From Paracoccaceae bacterium (lineage in GTDB: Bacteria > Pseudomonadota > Alphaproteobacteria > Rhodobacterales > Rhodobacteraceae), in assembly GCA_006844665.1 (NCBI GenBank), contig SPJP01000024.1, forward strand, positions 1-54,205: 54,205 bases of DNA, in the 5' to 3' direction. Each line of letters starts with the position of its first letter. Within the stretch, counting starts at the first letter, position 1. Of this stretch, positions 37,790-46,083 are shown piece by piece. The position numbers were made by a program, and so were the translations under genes. The notes beneath the pieces are model-generated. The model was not told where the DNA came from and did no database searches. It was given only the letters and a program-made list of their open reading frames with translations.

Positions 37790-37806
37790 CTGACTAAAAC
37801 AGTCGA
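37790..37806 (-). promoter_or_regulatory. Second, imperfect Iron-Rhodo-type box
   Basis: TGA at 37791-37793 and TCG at 37803-37805 with nine bases between, in an inverted GACT/AGTC setting. It is downstream of the -10, about 27 bp before the ATG, where a bound repressor would block transcription. One base differs from TGA-N9-TCA. Confidence 0.5.
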
Positions 37807-37813
37807 TATAGGC

Positions 37814-37842
37814 GTTATGGAAAACCAAGCGATGGGTGTCAA
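37814..37842 (-). promoter_or_regulatory. Promoter of the iron-binding protein gene
   Basis: In the minus direction TTGACA (37837-37842), 17 bp, CATAAC (37814-37819). Perfect -35 and four of six in the -10. Confidence 0.75.
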
Positions 37843-37848
37843 TAATTC

Positions 37849-37865
37849 CTGACTGCATTAGTCAG
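37849..37865 (-). promoter_or_regulatory. Iron-Rhodo-type box (TGA-N9-TCA)
   Basis: CTGACT-GCATT-AGTCAG is a perfect palindrome and satisfies TGA-N9-TCA, the motif described for RirA/IscR-type iron control in alphaproteobacteria. It lies 6 bp upstream of the -35. Confidence 0.7.
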
Positions 37866-37935
37866 AAATAATGTCGCATCAAGCCTGGCCCATTTCCCGG
37901 TCGATCTGGCCCGGTTTTACCGATAGGCAGCAGGA

Positions 37936-39057
37936 ATGACAGACACCGATACCCCGCTTGACATATACCTTGTTGCCCTGCCCGGCCACGAAACCGCCCT
38001 CGCATCCGAGGCGAAATCCTTGGGATTTGGCCCGGCCACGGTGCAACCCGGCGGTGTCACCATCCAAGGCGATTGGTCCGAGGTTTGGCGCGCCAACCTG
38101 CAATTGCGCGGCGTGGGCAAGGTTTTGGTCCGCCTTGGGTCGTTCCGCGCCATGCATCTGGCACAGCTAGACAAGCGCGCCCACAAATTCCCCTGGGCTC
38201 AAACCTTACGCCCCGACATCCCCCTAAAGGTTGACGTGGTTTGCAAACGGTCCCGTATCTACCACGCCAAAGCCGCCACCCAGCGGATCGAGACCGCGTT
38301 AAAGGACAGCTTAGGTGTCGAAATCTCGGCCGAGGCCACATTGGTGCTAAAGGCCCGGATCGAAGACGATCTGTGCACCTTCAGCCTCGATACCTCGGGC
38401 GAGCCTTTGCACAAACGCGGCCACAAAGAAGCCATCGGCAAAGCCCCTTTGCGCGAAACCATGGCCGCCCTGTTTTTGCAGCAAATGGGTTATGATGGCA
38501 CCCAAACCGTGGTCGATCCCATGTGCGGGTCCGGCACCATCTGTATCGAGGCCGCCGAAATCGCCATGGGTCTGGCCCCCGGTCGCAGCCGAAGCTTTGC
38601 GTTTGAGCATTTCGCCAGCTTTGACGCCGGTGCATGGGACAAAATGCGCAGCCAAGCGCCCACCCCTAACGGCCCCCTACCGCAATTCTTTGCGAGTGAC
38701 CGGGATGCGGGTGCAGTGAAAATGGCCGGCGAAAACGCCGCGCGCGCAGGTGTGGGCGATCTGATTGCGATAATCCGCCAGGGCGTGTCCGAGCTGCAGC
38801 GCCCCGACACAAAACCCGGCATCGTCCTGGTCAACCCACCCTACGGCGCCCGCATCGGCAACCGCAAATTGCTGTTTTCCGTCTACGGCGCATTGGGCAA
38901 AACCTTGCTTGAGCGGTTCTCGCGCTGGCGCGTCGGGATCATCACCAGCGACGAAGGTCTGGCCAAGGCCAGCGCCCTGCCGTTCAAACCCACAGAGGCC
39001 CCGGTATCCCATGGTGGTTTGCGGGTCACCCTGTTCCAGACCGACCCGCTACCGTAG
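37936..39057 (+). CDS. THUMP-domain 23S rRNA (guanine-N2)-type methyltransferase, RlmL/YpsC-like
   Basis: A 373-residue enzyme. The N-terminal 150 residues match a ferredoxin-like plus THUMP RNA-binding region (LKVDVVCKRSRIYHAKAATQ); the C-terminal part is a Rossmann methyltransferase with SAM-binding DPMCGSGTICIEAAEIA and the catalytic NPPYGARIG typical of N2-guanine or N6-adenine transferases. It corresponds to the N-terminal half of E. coli RlmL. Single gene, divergent from the iron-binding gene and converging on nrdJ. Confidence 0.9.
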   Translation: MTDTDTPLDIYLVALPGHETALASEAKSLGFGPATVQPGGVTIQGDWSEVWRANLQLRGVGKVLVRLGSFRAMHLAQLDKRAHKFPWAQTLRPDIPLKVDVVCKRSRIYHAKAATQRIETALKDSLGVEISAEATLVLKARIEDDLCTFSLDTSGEPLHKRGHKEAIGKAPLRETMAALFLQQMGYDGTQTVVDPMCGSGTICIEAAEIAMGLAPGRSRSFAFEHFASFDAGAWDKMRSQAPTPNGPLPQFFASDRDAGAVKMAGENAARAGVGDLIAIIRQGVSELQRPDTKPGIVLVNPPYGARIGNRKLLFSVYGALGKTLLERFSRWRVGIITSDEGLAKASALPFKPTEAPVSHGGLRVTLFQTDPLP

Positions 39058-39079
39058 AAAATGCACTAACCTTGCAGGC

Positions 39080-41377
39080 CTAGCCGCATTTGGAATGGCC
39101 GCAGGACCCACACGTCATGCAGCCTTCGGACATGCGCATGTCGTATTCACCGCAGTTCGGGCAAGCCGCCCCGCCACGCGTTCCCAGGTTCACCACCTGC
39201 GCCTTGGGGTCGGTCTTTAGGCCCATGCCTTCGCCTTCGATAAAGCCGATTTCCACCATATGGCGTTCGATCACCCCACCGATGGCCGCAAGGATCGACG
39301 GCACATATTTGCCCCCCATCCAGGCCCCACCACGGGGGTCAAACACGGCTTTCAATTCCTCGACCACAAAGCTGACGTCGCCGCCCCGGCGGAACACAGC
39401 CGACACCATCCGTGTCAGCGCAACCGTCCAGGCGTAATGCTCCATGTTTTTGGAGTTGATGAAAATCTCGAACGGGCGACGGTGCCCATGAACAATAACG
39501 TCATTGATCGTTATGTAGATCGCATGAGGACTATCAGGCCATTGCAGCTTGTAGGTGTTGCCTTCCAGCGTTTCCGGCCGGTCCAGCGGATCGGTCATAT
39601 AGACCACATCGCCATGGGGACGCTGCGGCGCAGCCTCGGTATAGCTGACCGCTTCGGCGGGCTTCTTGGTCTCTTTCTTTTCTTCGGACACCGTCAGAAC
39701 GGATCCTGTCACATCATTCGGCCGGTAGGTTGTGCAGCCCTTACAGCCCTGATCCCACGCGCTTAGATAAACGTTCTTGAAGCTTTCAAAGTCGATATCT
39801 TCGGGCACGTTGATGGTTTTGGAAATACTGCTATCGATCCATTTCTGGGCCGCGGCCTGCATCCGAACGTGGTCTTCTGGTGCCAAAGTCTGTGCGTTCA
39901 CGAAGTAATCGGGCAGCTCTTTATCGCCGAACTTGTCGCGCCACAGCTTGACGGCATAATCCACGACCTCTTCTTCCGTCCGCGATCCGTCCTTTTGCAG
40001 CACTTTGCGGGTATAGGCATAGGCAAACACAGGCTCGATCCCGGAAGACACGTTGCCCGCATACAGGCTGATCGTGCCTGTCGGCGCGATAGAGGTCAGC
40101 AAAGCATTGCGGATCCCGTGGGTGCGGATCGCCTCAACCACATCATCATCCATCGCCTGCATGGTGCCCGATGCAAGATAAGCTTCGGCATCAAACAGCG
40201 GAAACGCGCCTTTTTCCTTGGCCAGATCCACACTGGCCAGATAGGCCGCGCGGGCCACCATATGCAGCCATTTGTCGGTTTGGGCGGCGGCCTCTTCCGA
40301 CCCGTAGCGTTGACCGACCATTAGCAAAGCATCGGCCAGACCGGTTACACCCAACCCAATGCGGCGCTTGTTCTGCGCCTCTTCTGCTTGTTGCGGCAGC
40401 GGGAAGCGGGACGCATCGACAACATTGTCCATCATTCGAACGGCCAGTGCCGTCAGCTGGGTCAGTTTGCTTTCGCTTAGACCTGCGTCTTTTTCGAACG
40501 CGTTGTCCACCAAACGCGCCAGGTTGATCGAGCCCAGCAAACACGCACCATAAGGCGGTAAAGGCTGTTCGCCACACGGGTTGGTCGCTGCAATCTGTTC
40601 CACATAAGACAGGTTGTTGGCCTTGTTGATCCGGTCGATAAAGATCACACCCGGTTCGGCATAATCATAGGTGGCCTGCATGATCTGGTTCCACAGATCC
40701 CGTGCTTGCACGGTTTTGTAGACCTTGCCGTCAAATACCAGATCCCACGCGCCGTTCGATTTGACCGCTTCCATGAACGGATCGGTGATCAGAACGCTGA
40801 CATTAAACATACGCAGCCGCGCTGGGTCGGATTTCGCCGCGATGAACTGTTCCACATCGGGGTGGTCGCAGCGCATGGTGGCCATCATCGCCCCCCGGCG
40901 CGAACCTGCCGACATGATCGTCCGGCACATCGCATCCCACACATCCATGAACGACAGCGGGCCAGACGCATCAGCCGCCACGCCCTTTACCGTCGCGCCC
41001 TTCGGCCGGATGGTCGAGAAATCATACCCAATACCGCCGCCTTGCTGCATGGTCAGGGCTGCCTCTTTCAACATCTCGAAGATGCCGCCCATATCGTCTG
41101 GCACCGTACCCATGACAAAACAGTTGAACAGGGTGACCGACCGCTCGGTCCCGGCCCCGGCGGTGATCCGGCCTGCAGGAAGGTACTGGAAATCTTCCAA
41201 CGCGCTGTAGAACTTATCTTCCCAGCCGCTCGCGTCCTTTTCAACGCTGGCCAAGCTGCGCGCAATCCGCCGCCAGGTGTCTTCTACATTCGTATCTATT
41301 GGCGTCCCATCCGCTTTTTTGAAACGATATTTCATGTCCCAAATGGACTCGGCGATTGGGGCTGCAAAGCGGCTCAT
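39080..41377 (-). CDS. nrdJ: Adenosylcobalamin-dependent (class II) ribonucleotide reductase
   Basis: A 765-residue enzyme converting ribonucleotides to deoxyribonucleotides with vitamin B12 coenzyme, independent of oxygen. Landmarks: VEDTWRRIARSLASVE, the LFNCFVMGT Cys, the thiyl-radical region NPCGEQPLPPYGACLLGSIN, TSIAPTGTISLYAGN, and a C-terminal zinc-ribbon CPNCGEYDMRM...CMTCGSCGHSKCG, which carries thiol pairs for reduction. ATG at 41377 is chosen (MSRFAAPIAESIWDMKYR) because GGAG lies 7 bases before it; a TTG at 41407 adds ten residues. No adenosylcobalamin riboswitch fits in the short upstream gap. It is convergent with the methyltransferase gene. Confidence 0.95.
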   Translation of the reverse strand: MSRFAAPIAESIWDMKYRFKKADGTPIDTNVEDTWRRIARSLASVEKDASGWEDKFYSALEDFQYLPAGRITAGAGTERSVTLFNCFVMGTVPDDMGGIFEMLKEAALTMQQGGGIGYDFSTIRPKGATVKGVAADASGPLSFMDVWDAMCRTIMSAGSRRGAMMATMRCDHPDVEQFIAAKSDPARLRMFNVSVLITDPFMEAVKSNGAWDLVFDGKVYKTVQARDLWNQIMQATYDYAEPGVIFIDRINKANNLSYVEQIAATNPCGEQPLPPYGACLLGSINLARLVDNAFEKDAGLSESKLTQLTALAVRMMDNVVDASRFPLPQQAEEAQNKRRIGLGVTGLADALLMVGQRYGSEEAAAQTDKWLHMVARAAYLASVDLAKEKGAFPLFDAEAYLASGTMQAMDDDVVEAIRTHGIRNALLTSIAPTGTISLYAGNVSSGIEPVFAYAYTRKVLQKDGSRTEEEVVDYAVKLWRDKFGDKELPDYFVNAQTLAPEDHVRMQAAAQKWIDSSISKTINVPEDIDFESFKNVYLSAWDQGCKGCTTYRPNDVTGSVLTVSEEKKETKKPAEAVSYTEAAPQRPHGDVVYMTDPLDRPETLEGNTYKLQWPDSPHAIYITINDVIVHGHRRPFEIFINSKNMEHYAWTVALTRMVSAVFRRGGDVSFVVEELKAVFDPRGGAWMGGKYVPSILAAIGGVIERHMVEIGFIEGEGMGLKTDPKAQVVNLGTRGGAACPNCGEYDMRMSEGCMTCGSCGHSKCG

Positions 41378-41482
41378 ATAAAGGCTCCGTATGGCGGTCA
41401 GTTCCAAAGTGGTCAGCGGTCAACGGACGCTTTGCACTTCCAGGGGAATCACTTAGTCTTACACTAGGCGTGGGGGACGATT

Positions 41483-41914
41483 GTGGATAACTTCATACAT
41501 CTTGTAAAGCTGTCAGTTGGCACCGACAGCGTAGAAGATCTTGTAGCTTGGCAAGAAACCGCTCCTTCGCGGTACCAAGACGGTCTGCCGCGCCACGTCA
41601 CACGGATGTGGCCAAAGCGCTCTGCGGAAATTTTGGCAGGCGGTTCAATCTATTGGGTGATCAAAGGTCTGATCCAAGCGCGCCAGAAAATTCTGCGGCT
41701 GGACGAGGTTACCGGACAAGACGGAATTCGCCGCTGCGCGATTGTGCTGGATCCGCACCTGTTCCAAACAGAAACCGCCCCCAAACGCCCCTTTCAAGGG
41801 TGGCGCTACCTAAAACCCGGGGACGCCCCCCGCGACCTGGCCAAGGGCCGCGCCAGTGAAGCCGCCTTGCCCCTGGAACTGACCCAAGCCCTAGCAGAAA
41901 TCGGCGTCCGCTAA
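41483..41914 (+). CDS. DUF1489 family protein
   Basis: A 143-residue cytoplasmic protein. The start IHLVKLSVGTDSVEDLVAWQ and the RHVTRMWPKRSAEILAGGSI block are typical of DUF1489, which is found across alphaproteobacteria and has no known function. The start is GTG at 41483 with the family-conserved N-terminus directly behind. It is divergent from nrdJ (106 bp) and convergent with hisG. Confidence 0.88.
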   Translation: MDNFIHLVKLSVGTDSVEDLVAWQETAPSRYQDGLPRHVTRMWPKRSAEILAGGSIYWVIKGLIQARQKILRLDEVTGQDGIRRCAIVLDPHLFQTETAPKRPFQGWRYLKPGDAPRDLAKGRASEAALPLELTQALAEIGVR

Positions 41915-41931
41915 GCCTACGGGCCAAGGTT

Positions 41932-42642
41932 TCACCGAATGCAGTCGGACAGGTCCATGTCCATTTCAGCGCCTAACGCTGCCAAAGCCCCCCGTTCCAC
42001 ATCCCCCCAAGGGGCCGTGCGGCTGCCGAACAACGTCGCTTGCGAGGCCAGAATCAGATCACCTTGCAGGATCTTCAAATGGTTGGCTTCCAGCGTCGCC
42101 CCGGACGAGGTGATGTCTGCAATCGCCTCGGCCGTCAGGTTGGCCACAGTGCCTTCGGTCGCACCTTGGCTGTCGACCAGCTGATAATCGGCCACCCCGT
42201 GCTTGCGTAGATAGCCATGGACCAAGCGGTGATACTTGGTGGCGATCCGCAAGCGAAACCCATGTTCGGCCCGAAAGGCGGCGGCGGCTGCATCCAGATC
42301 ATCCAACGTATCCACGTCGATCCAGCATTTGGGCACCGCGATGATCAGATCGGCATGGCCAAAGCCAAGTTCCGCCAAACTGGCGATCTTGGACGGCCAC
42401 AAAGCTATCTTTTCATGCACCAGATCTGTGCCGGTCACCCCTAAGTGAATGCGCCCGGCCGCCAGCTCGCGCGGGATCTCGCCTGCTGACAGCAGAACCA
42501 AGCCCACATCGCCGACCCCGTCCACAGCACCGGCATATTCTCGGTCGGTGCCCGTTCGACGCAAACCAACGCCCCGTTCGCCGAACCACTCAAACGTCTT
42601 CTCCATCAACCGTCCCTTGGACGGCACACCGAGCTTTAGCAT
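41932..42642 (-). CDS. hisG: ATP phosphoribosyltransferase, short form
   Basis: A 236-residue enzyme of the short HisG class, which performs the first step of histidine synthesis and needs HisZ as a regulatory partner. It starts MLKLGVPSKGRLMEKTFEWF and contains the PRPP-type loop EAIADITSSGATLEANHL. ATG at 42642 overlaps the hisZ stop (TGATG); a GTG one codon earlier is possible. HisZ is the next gene upstream, confirming the HisGS-HisZ system. It is third in hisS-hisZ-hisG. Confidence 0.96.
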   Translation of the reverse strand: MLKLGVPSKGRLMEKTFEWFGERGVGLRRTGTDREYAGAVDGVGDVGLVLLSAGEIPRELAAGRIHLGVTGTDLVHEKIALWPSKIASLAELGFGHADLIIAVPKCWIDVDTLDDLDAAAAAFRAEHGFRLRIATKYHRLVHGYLRKHGVADYQLVDSQGATEGTVANLTAEAIADITSSGATLEANHLKILQGDLILASQATLFGSRTAPWGDVERGALAALGAEMDMDLSDCIR

Positions 42643-43736
42643 CACGCTTCTCCTCGGATCAAAGTCACAACGCCGGGCCGGATCACCGCCCCAACAGCCG
42701 GAATTTCGCGCCCCTGCCCCAAAACGCGGGTCAGCGCATCATAGCGCCCGCCCGTTGACAAAGGCGGCAGCTCCGGCCGGTCCTTGGCATAAAACCCGAA
42801 CACGAACCCGTCGTAATATTCCATCGCATGACGCCCGTAGCCCGCATCAAAAGACAACTGCGCCACGTCGATGCCGGCATCAGACAGGGCATCTAAACGT
42901 GCCTCCATCCGGTCCAGCGCGGGTGAAATCGTTGGCAAATCCTGCGCGATTTGGCGCAGCCGGGCCAGGGCCGCCACGCTGGTGTCGCGCAAATTAAACA
43001 GGTCTTCCAGCATCTGGGCCTGCTGAGCCGGGATGGGTGCGACGTTTGCATCCTCGGCCAGAACTGCGACGCGGCCCGCAATTTCAGCGCTGCTGCGCAA
43101 CCCGATCTGCGGGCCAGCGGCCTGAATGCGGGCAGGCACATCTTCCGCAGCCAATTCCGCCAGTTCTGTCCGCTGCACCTGGTCATCGCCGCGCCCACAG
43201 AACCGGTCAAACAAGGTTTGGAACCGGTCAGGCCGCCACACGTGGCGGGTCAGCGCCGCACAGCGCCGCGCGCTTGTGTCCAGCCCCTGAACTGCGGCCA
43301 GCAACACGCCCATATCCCCGGTTTCCACCGTAAACGGCAGATCGCCCAGCGCCGCGCGCACCGTGCAATACACATCCGCTTCCGAGGCGGCGGGGTTTTC
43401 CCGGTCGAACAATTCCAGCCCGACCTGCCAATATTCCCTCGCCCGCAGCGCGCCGGGGTCTTGCTTACGAAACACTTGGCCTTGGTAGGTATAACGCGCC
43501 GGATCCGCGCCGTCGTTCATATGCATCTGCACGACCGGCACAGTAAAATCTGGCCGCATCATCATTTCGCCCTGCTCGGGGTCATTGGTAACATAGGCCC
43601 GCGCGCGCAGGTCCTCACCATACAGATCCAGCAACGTCTCGGACGGCAGCAACACAGGCGCGTCAACAGCCTGCGCGCCGCCCTGCTGCATCACCTGAAA
43701 CAGCCGTGCCGCCTCGCGTTGTTCTGCGCTTGGCAT
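42642..43736 (-). CDS. hisZ: ATP phosphoribosyltransferase regulatory subunit
   Basis: A 364-residue HisRS-like protein without synthetase activity that binds and regulates short HisG. It keeps the class II core (MMRPDFTVPVVQMHMN, YTYQGQVFRKQDPG, YWQVGLELF, DAGYGRHAMEYYDGFVFGFY, STGGRYDALTRVLG) but lacks the histidine-specific loops and anticodon domain of HisS. It starts 3 bp after hisS and overlaps hisG, so all three form a coupled operon. Length is normal. Confidence 0.95.
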   Translation of the reverse strand: MPSAEQREAARLFQVMQQGGAQAVDAPVLLPSETLLDLYGEDLRARAYVTNDPEQGEMMMRPDFTVPVVQMHMNDGADPARYTYQGQVFRKQDPGALRAREYWQVGLELFDRENPAASEADVYCTVRAALGDLPFTVETGDMGVLLAAVQGLDTSARRCAALTRHVWRPDRFQTLFDRFCGRGDDQVQRTELAELAAEDVPARIQAAGPQIGLRSSAEIAGRVAVLAEDANVAPIPAQQAQMLEDLFNLRDTSVAALARLRQIAQDLPTISPALDRMEARLDALSDAGIDVAQLSFDAGYGRHAMEYYDGFVFGFYAKDRPELPPLSTGGRYDALTRVLGQGREIPAVGAVIRPGVVTLIRGEA

Positions 43737-43739
43737 CGC

Positions 43740-45233
43740 CTATTCACCCGCCAGCATTTTACGGATTTCCGCAACCAAATCTGCCCGTGGCACCTCGATC
43801 TGGCTGGGGCGGTCTTTCCACTCTTCCAGGGTCGCGGTTTCGGCCAGCTTTTTGCCCAGAACCAGATCCTTGATCTGTACGACGCCACGCTCGGCCTCGT
43901 CCCCGCCTTGGATCACGGCTACGGGACTGTCGCGTTTATCGGCGTATTTCAACTGGTTACCGAAGTTCTTGGGGTTGCCCAAATAAACCTCGGCGCGGAT
44001 GCCAGCGGTGCGCAACTCGCCCACCATTGCTTGGTAGTCGGCCATCCGGTCGCGGTCCATGACGGTCACGATCACCGGGCCAGCCTCGGCCCCGCTGGTT
44101 TGGCCCTTGGCACGCAAGGCAGCCAGCAGACGGTCCACACCGATGGAAACCCCGGTTGCCGGAACCGCCTGGCCGGTAAAGCGCTTGACCAAATCGTCAT
44201 AGCGCCCGCCGCCTGCCACGGACCCGAACTGCCGCGGTCGGCCTTTTTCGTCCAAGATCTCGAATGTCAGCTCGGCCTCGAACACCGGGCCGGTGTAGTA
44301 GCCCAGGCCCCGCACAACGGACGGATCAATCTCGATCCGGTCGGGCCCGTAGCCTTGGGCCGCCAGCAAAGTCGCAATGGTTTCCAGCTCGGCCACGCCC
44401 TCGGCACCTACATCTGATCCTGCGACAAGTTCGGCCAACCGTGCACATGTTTCTGCGCCCGTGTCCCGCTTGGCAGTCATAAAGCCCATGACAAGCTCGG
44501 CCTTGTCGGCCTCCATGCCCGCGCCTTTGGTGAAATCACCGGACGCATCCTTGCGCCCTTCGCCCAACAGGTCGCGTACGCCGTCGGGCCCCAGGCGATC
44601 CAGCTTGTCGATGGCCCGCAGCACGATGCCGCGCGCGGCCTCGTTTTCATCCCCTGCAAGACCTGCGACTTCCATCACGCCGTTCAGTACTTTGCGGTTG
44701 TTGACCCGCACCACGTAATCGCCACGTGAAATCCCGACCGCTTCCAACGTGTCCGACAGCATGGCGCAGATTTCCGCATCCGCTGCCACGCTGGGCGCGC
44801 CTACGGTGTCCGCGTCACACTGATAAAACTGGCGGAACCGCCCTGGCCCCGGCTTTTCGTTGCGCCAGACCGGCCCCATGGCATAACGCCGGTACGGACT
44901 GGGCAGATCATTGCGATACTGCGCCGCAACCCGGGCCAAAGGCGCCGTCATATCATAGCGCAGCGCCAGCCAATCGGCGGTCTCGTCTTCCTGCCAGGCA
45001 AACACGCCTTCGTTCGGGCGATCCACGTCCGGCAGAAACTTGCCCAGCGCTTCGACCGTTTCCACAGCCGAGGTTTCCAGCGCGTCAAATCCGTACAGAT
45101 GGTACACATGAGCAATCTGCGACAACATCTTTTGCCGCTCGGTCACCTCTGCGCCGAAATAATCACGGAATCCTTTGGGCGTTTCGGCCTTTGGACGGGG
45201 CTGTTTCTTGGTTTTCGCTTTACTCTGGGCCAT
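43740..45233 (-). CDS. hisS: Histidyl-tRNA synthetase
   Basis: A 497-residue class II synthetase charging tRNA-His. Class II motif 1 region [17 protein letters not shown], motif 2 [20 protein letters not shown] with [10 protein letters not shown], the histidine loop [14 protein letters not shown], motif 3 [15 protein letters not shown] and [10 protein letters not shown], and a C-terminal anticodon-binding domain are present. The basic N-terminal tail ([17 protein letters not shown]) is typical of Rhodobacterales. ATG at 45233 is chosen; upstream open frame to 45686 crosses slyX. It heads hisS-hisZ-hisG; TTGCAC-N17-TACACC in the 100-bp gap is a possible promoter. Confidence 0.97.
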   Translation of the reverse strand: MAQSKAKTKKQPRPKAETPKGFRDYFGAEVTERQKMLSQIAHVYHLYGFDALETSAVETVEALGKFLPDVDRPNEGVFAWQEDETADWLALRYDMTAPLARVAAQYRNDLPSPYRRYAMGPVWRNEKPGPGRFRQFYQCDADTVGAPSVAADAEICAMLSDTLEAVGISRGDYVVRVNNRKVLNGVMEVAGLAGDENEAARGIVLRAIDKLDRLGPDGVRDLLGEGRKDASGDFTKGAGMEADKAELVMGFMTAKRDTGAETCARLAELVAGSDVGAEGVAELETIATLLAAQGYGPDRIEIDPSVVRGLGYYTGPVFEAELTFEILDEKGRPRQFGSVAGGGRYDDLVKRFTGQAVPATGVSIGVDRLLAALRAKGQTSGAEAGPVIVTVMDRDRMADYQAMVGELRTAGIRAEVYLGNPKNFGNQLKYADKRDSPVAVIQGGDEAERGVVQIKDLVLGKKLAETATLEEWKDRPSQIEVPRADLVAEIRKMLAGE

Positions 45234-45335
45234 ATCGGTCCTCTTTGGTCGCGCGCGGTGTAATCCATGCAGACACAGGGTGCAATCACTGCCCTGTATG
45301 CCCATAATCCACCCTATAAGCCGGAGACGCCAGAA

Positions 45336-45539
45336 ATGAACGACATAACCGCCCTGGAAGAAAAATTGGCCCATCTTGAAAAGACGGTCGAGGATCTGTC
45401 GCAACAGGTCATCACCCAAGGGGCCGAGCTGGACCGCCTGACCAAGCTGACCGCCGCGATGGTGGCCCGCCTGCGCGAATCTGCCGATCAAAACACGGGC
45501 AGTGTGTTTTTTGGCGACGAACGTCCGCCGCACTATTAA
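45336..45539 (+). CDS. slyX: SlyX family protein
   Basis: A small 67-residue coiled-coil protein. It begins [20 protein letters not shown], has a heptad pattern up to about residue 48, and ends in the family signature RPPHY. Function of SlyX is unknown. ATG at 45336 has GGAG about 10 nt upstream; the longer open frame from 45267 runs into the hisS promoter region. Divergent from hisS; DUF2478 gene follows by 28 bp, probably co-transcribed. Confidence 0.9.
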   Translation: MNDITALEEKLAHLEKTVEDLSQQVITQGAELDRLTKLTAAMVARLRESADQNTGSVFFGDERPPHY

Positions 45540-45567
45540 GCTGGCATCGATACAGACGGGTAAACAG

Positions 45568-46083
45568 ATGAAACTGGCATATACAATGGCACCGGGGCGC
45601 GGCGACACGGATGCATTGCTGCAAACAGTAGCGCGCGGCTTGCAGCCTTTGGGGCTGGCCTTGGCGGGCACGGTGCAAATCAACACAGAACTGGCCGATC
45701 AAGATCGTTGCGATATGGATGTGCTGGTGCTGCCCGATGGGCCAACGATCCGCATTTCGCAATCCCTTGGACCGAATTCCCAAGGCTGCCGGCTAAACCC
45801 CGACGCGCTGGAACAGTCGGTTCAGGCCTCTCAAATCCAGCTGGCCAAAGGCGCGGATGTGGTTCTGATCAACAAATTCGGCAAGCACGAGGCTGACGGC
45901 CGTGGCTTTCGCGATGTCATTGCCGAAGCGCTGGCCCAAGACATCCCGGTTGTCGTCGGCCTGAACCCCAATAACAAACCCGCCTTTGATACATTCTGCG
46001 ACGGCCAAGCGATCCAACTGGATGCCAACGCCGAGGCTATCCTGGAATGGGTCGGCACGCAGACAGGCGCGGACGCCCTATAG
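45568..46083 (+). CDS. DUF2478 domain-containing protein
   Basis: A 171-residue cytoplasmic protein starting [20 protein letters not shown], with the family blocks [14 protein letters not shown] and [23 protein letters not shown]2478 proteins often sit in molybdenum-uptake gene clusters and resemble nucleotide-binding folds; no mod gene is near here, although molybdoenzyme genes (xdhABC) lie 4 kb away. No P-loop is seen. The ATG is 28 bp after slyX. Its last 6 bases overlap the end of convergent dnaE. Confidence 0.88.
   Translation: MKLAYTMAPGRGDTDALLQTVARGLQPLGLALAGTVQINTELADQDRCDMDVLVLPDGPTIRISQSLGPNSQGCRLNPDALEQSVQASQIQLAKGADVVLINKFGKHEADGRGFRDVIAEALAQDIPVVVGLNPNNKPAFDTFCDGQAIQLDANAEAILEWVGTQTGADAL

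Noticed and set aside
42951..44417. 488-codon plus-strand open frame
   Set aside because: Antisense of hisZ and hisS.
45234..45686. Upstream extension of the hisS frame
   Set aside because: Crosses slyX on the other strand; the basic N-terminus from 45233 is the family start.
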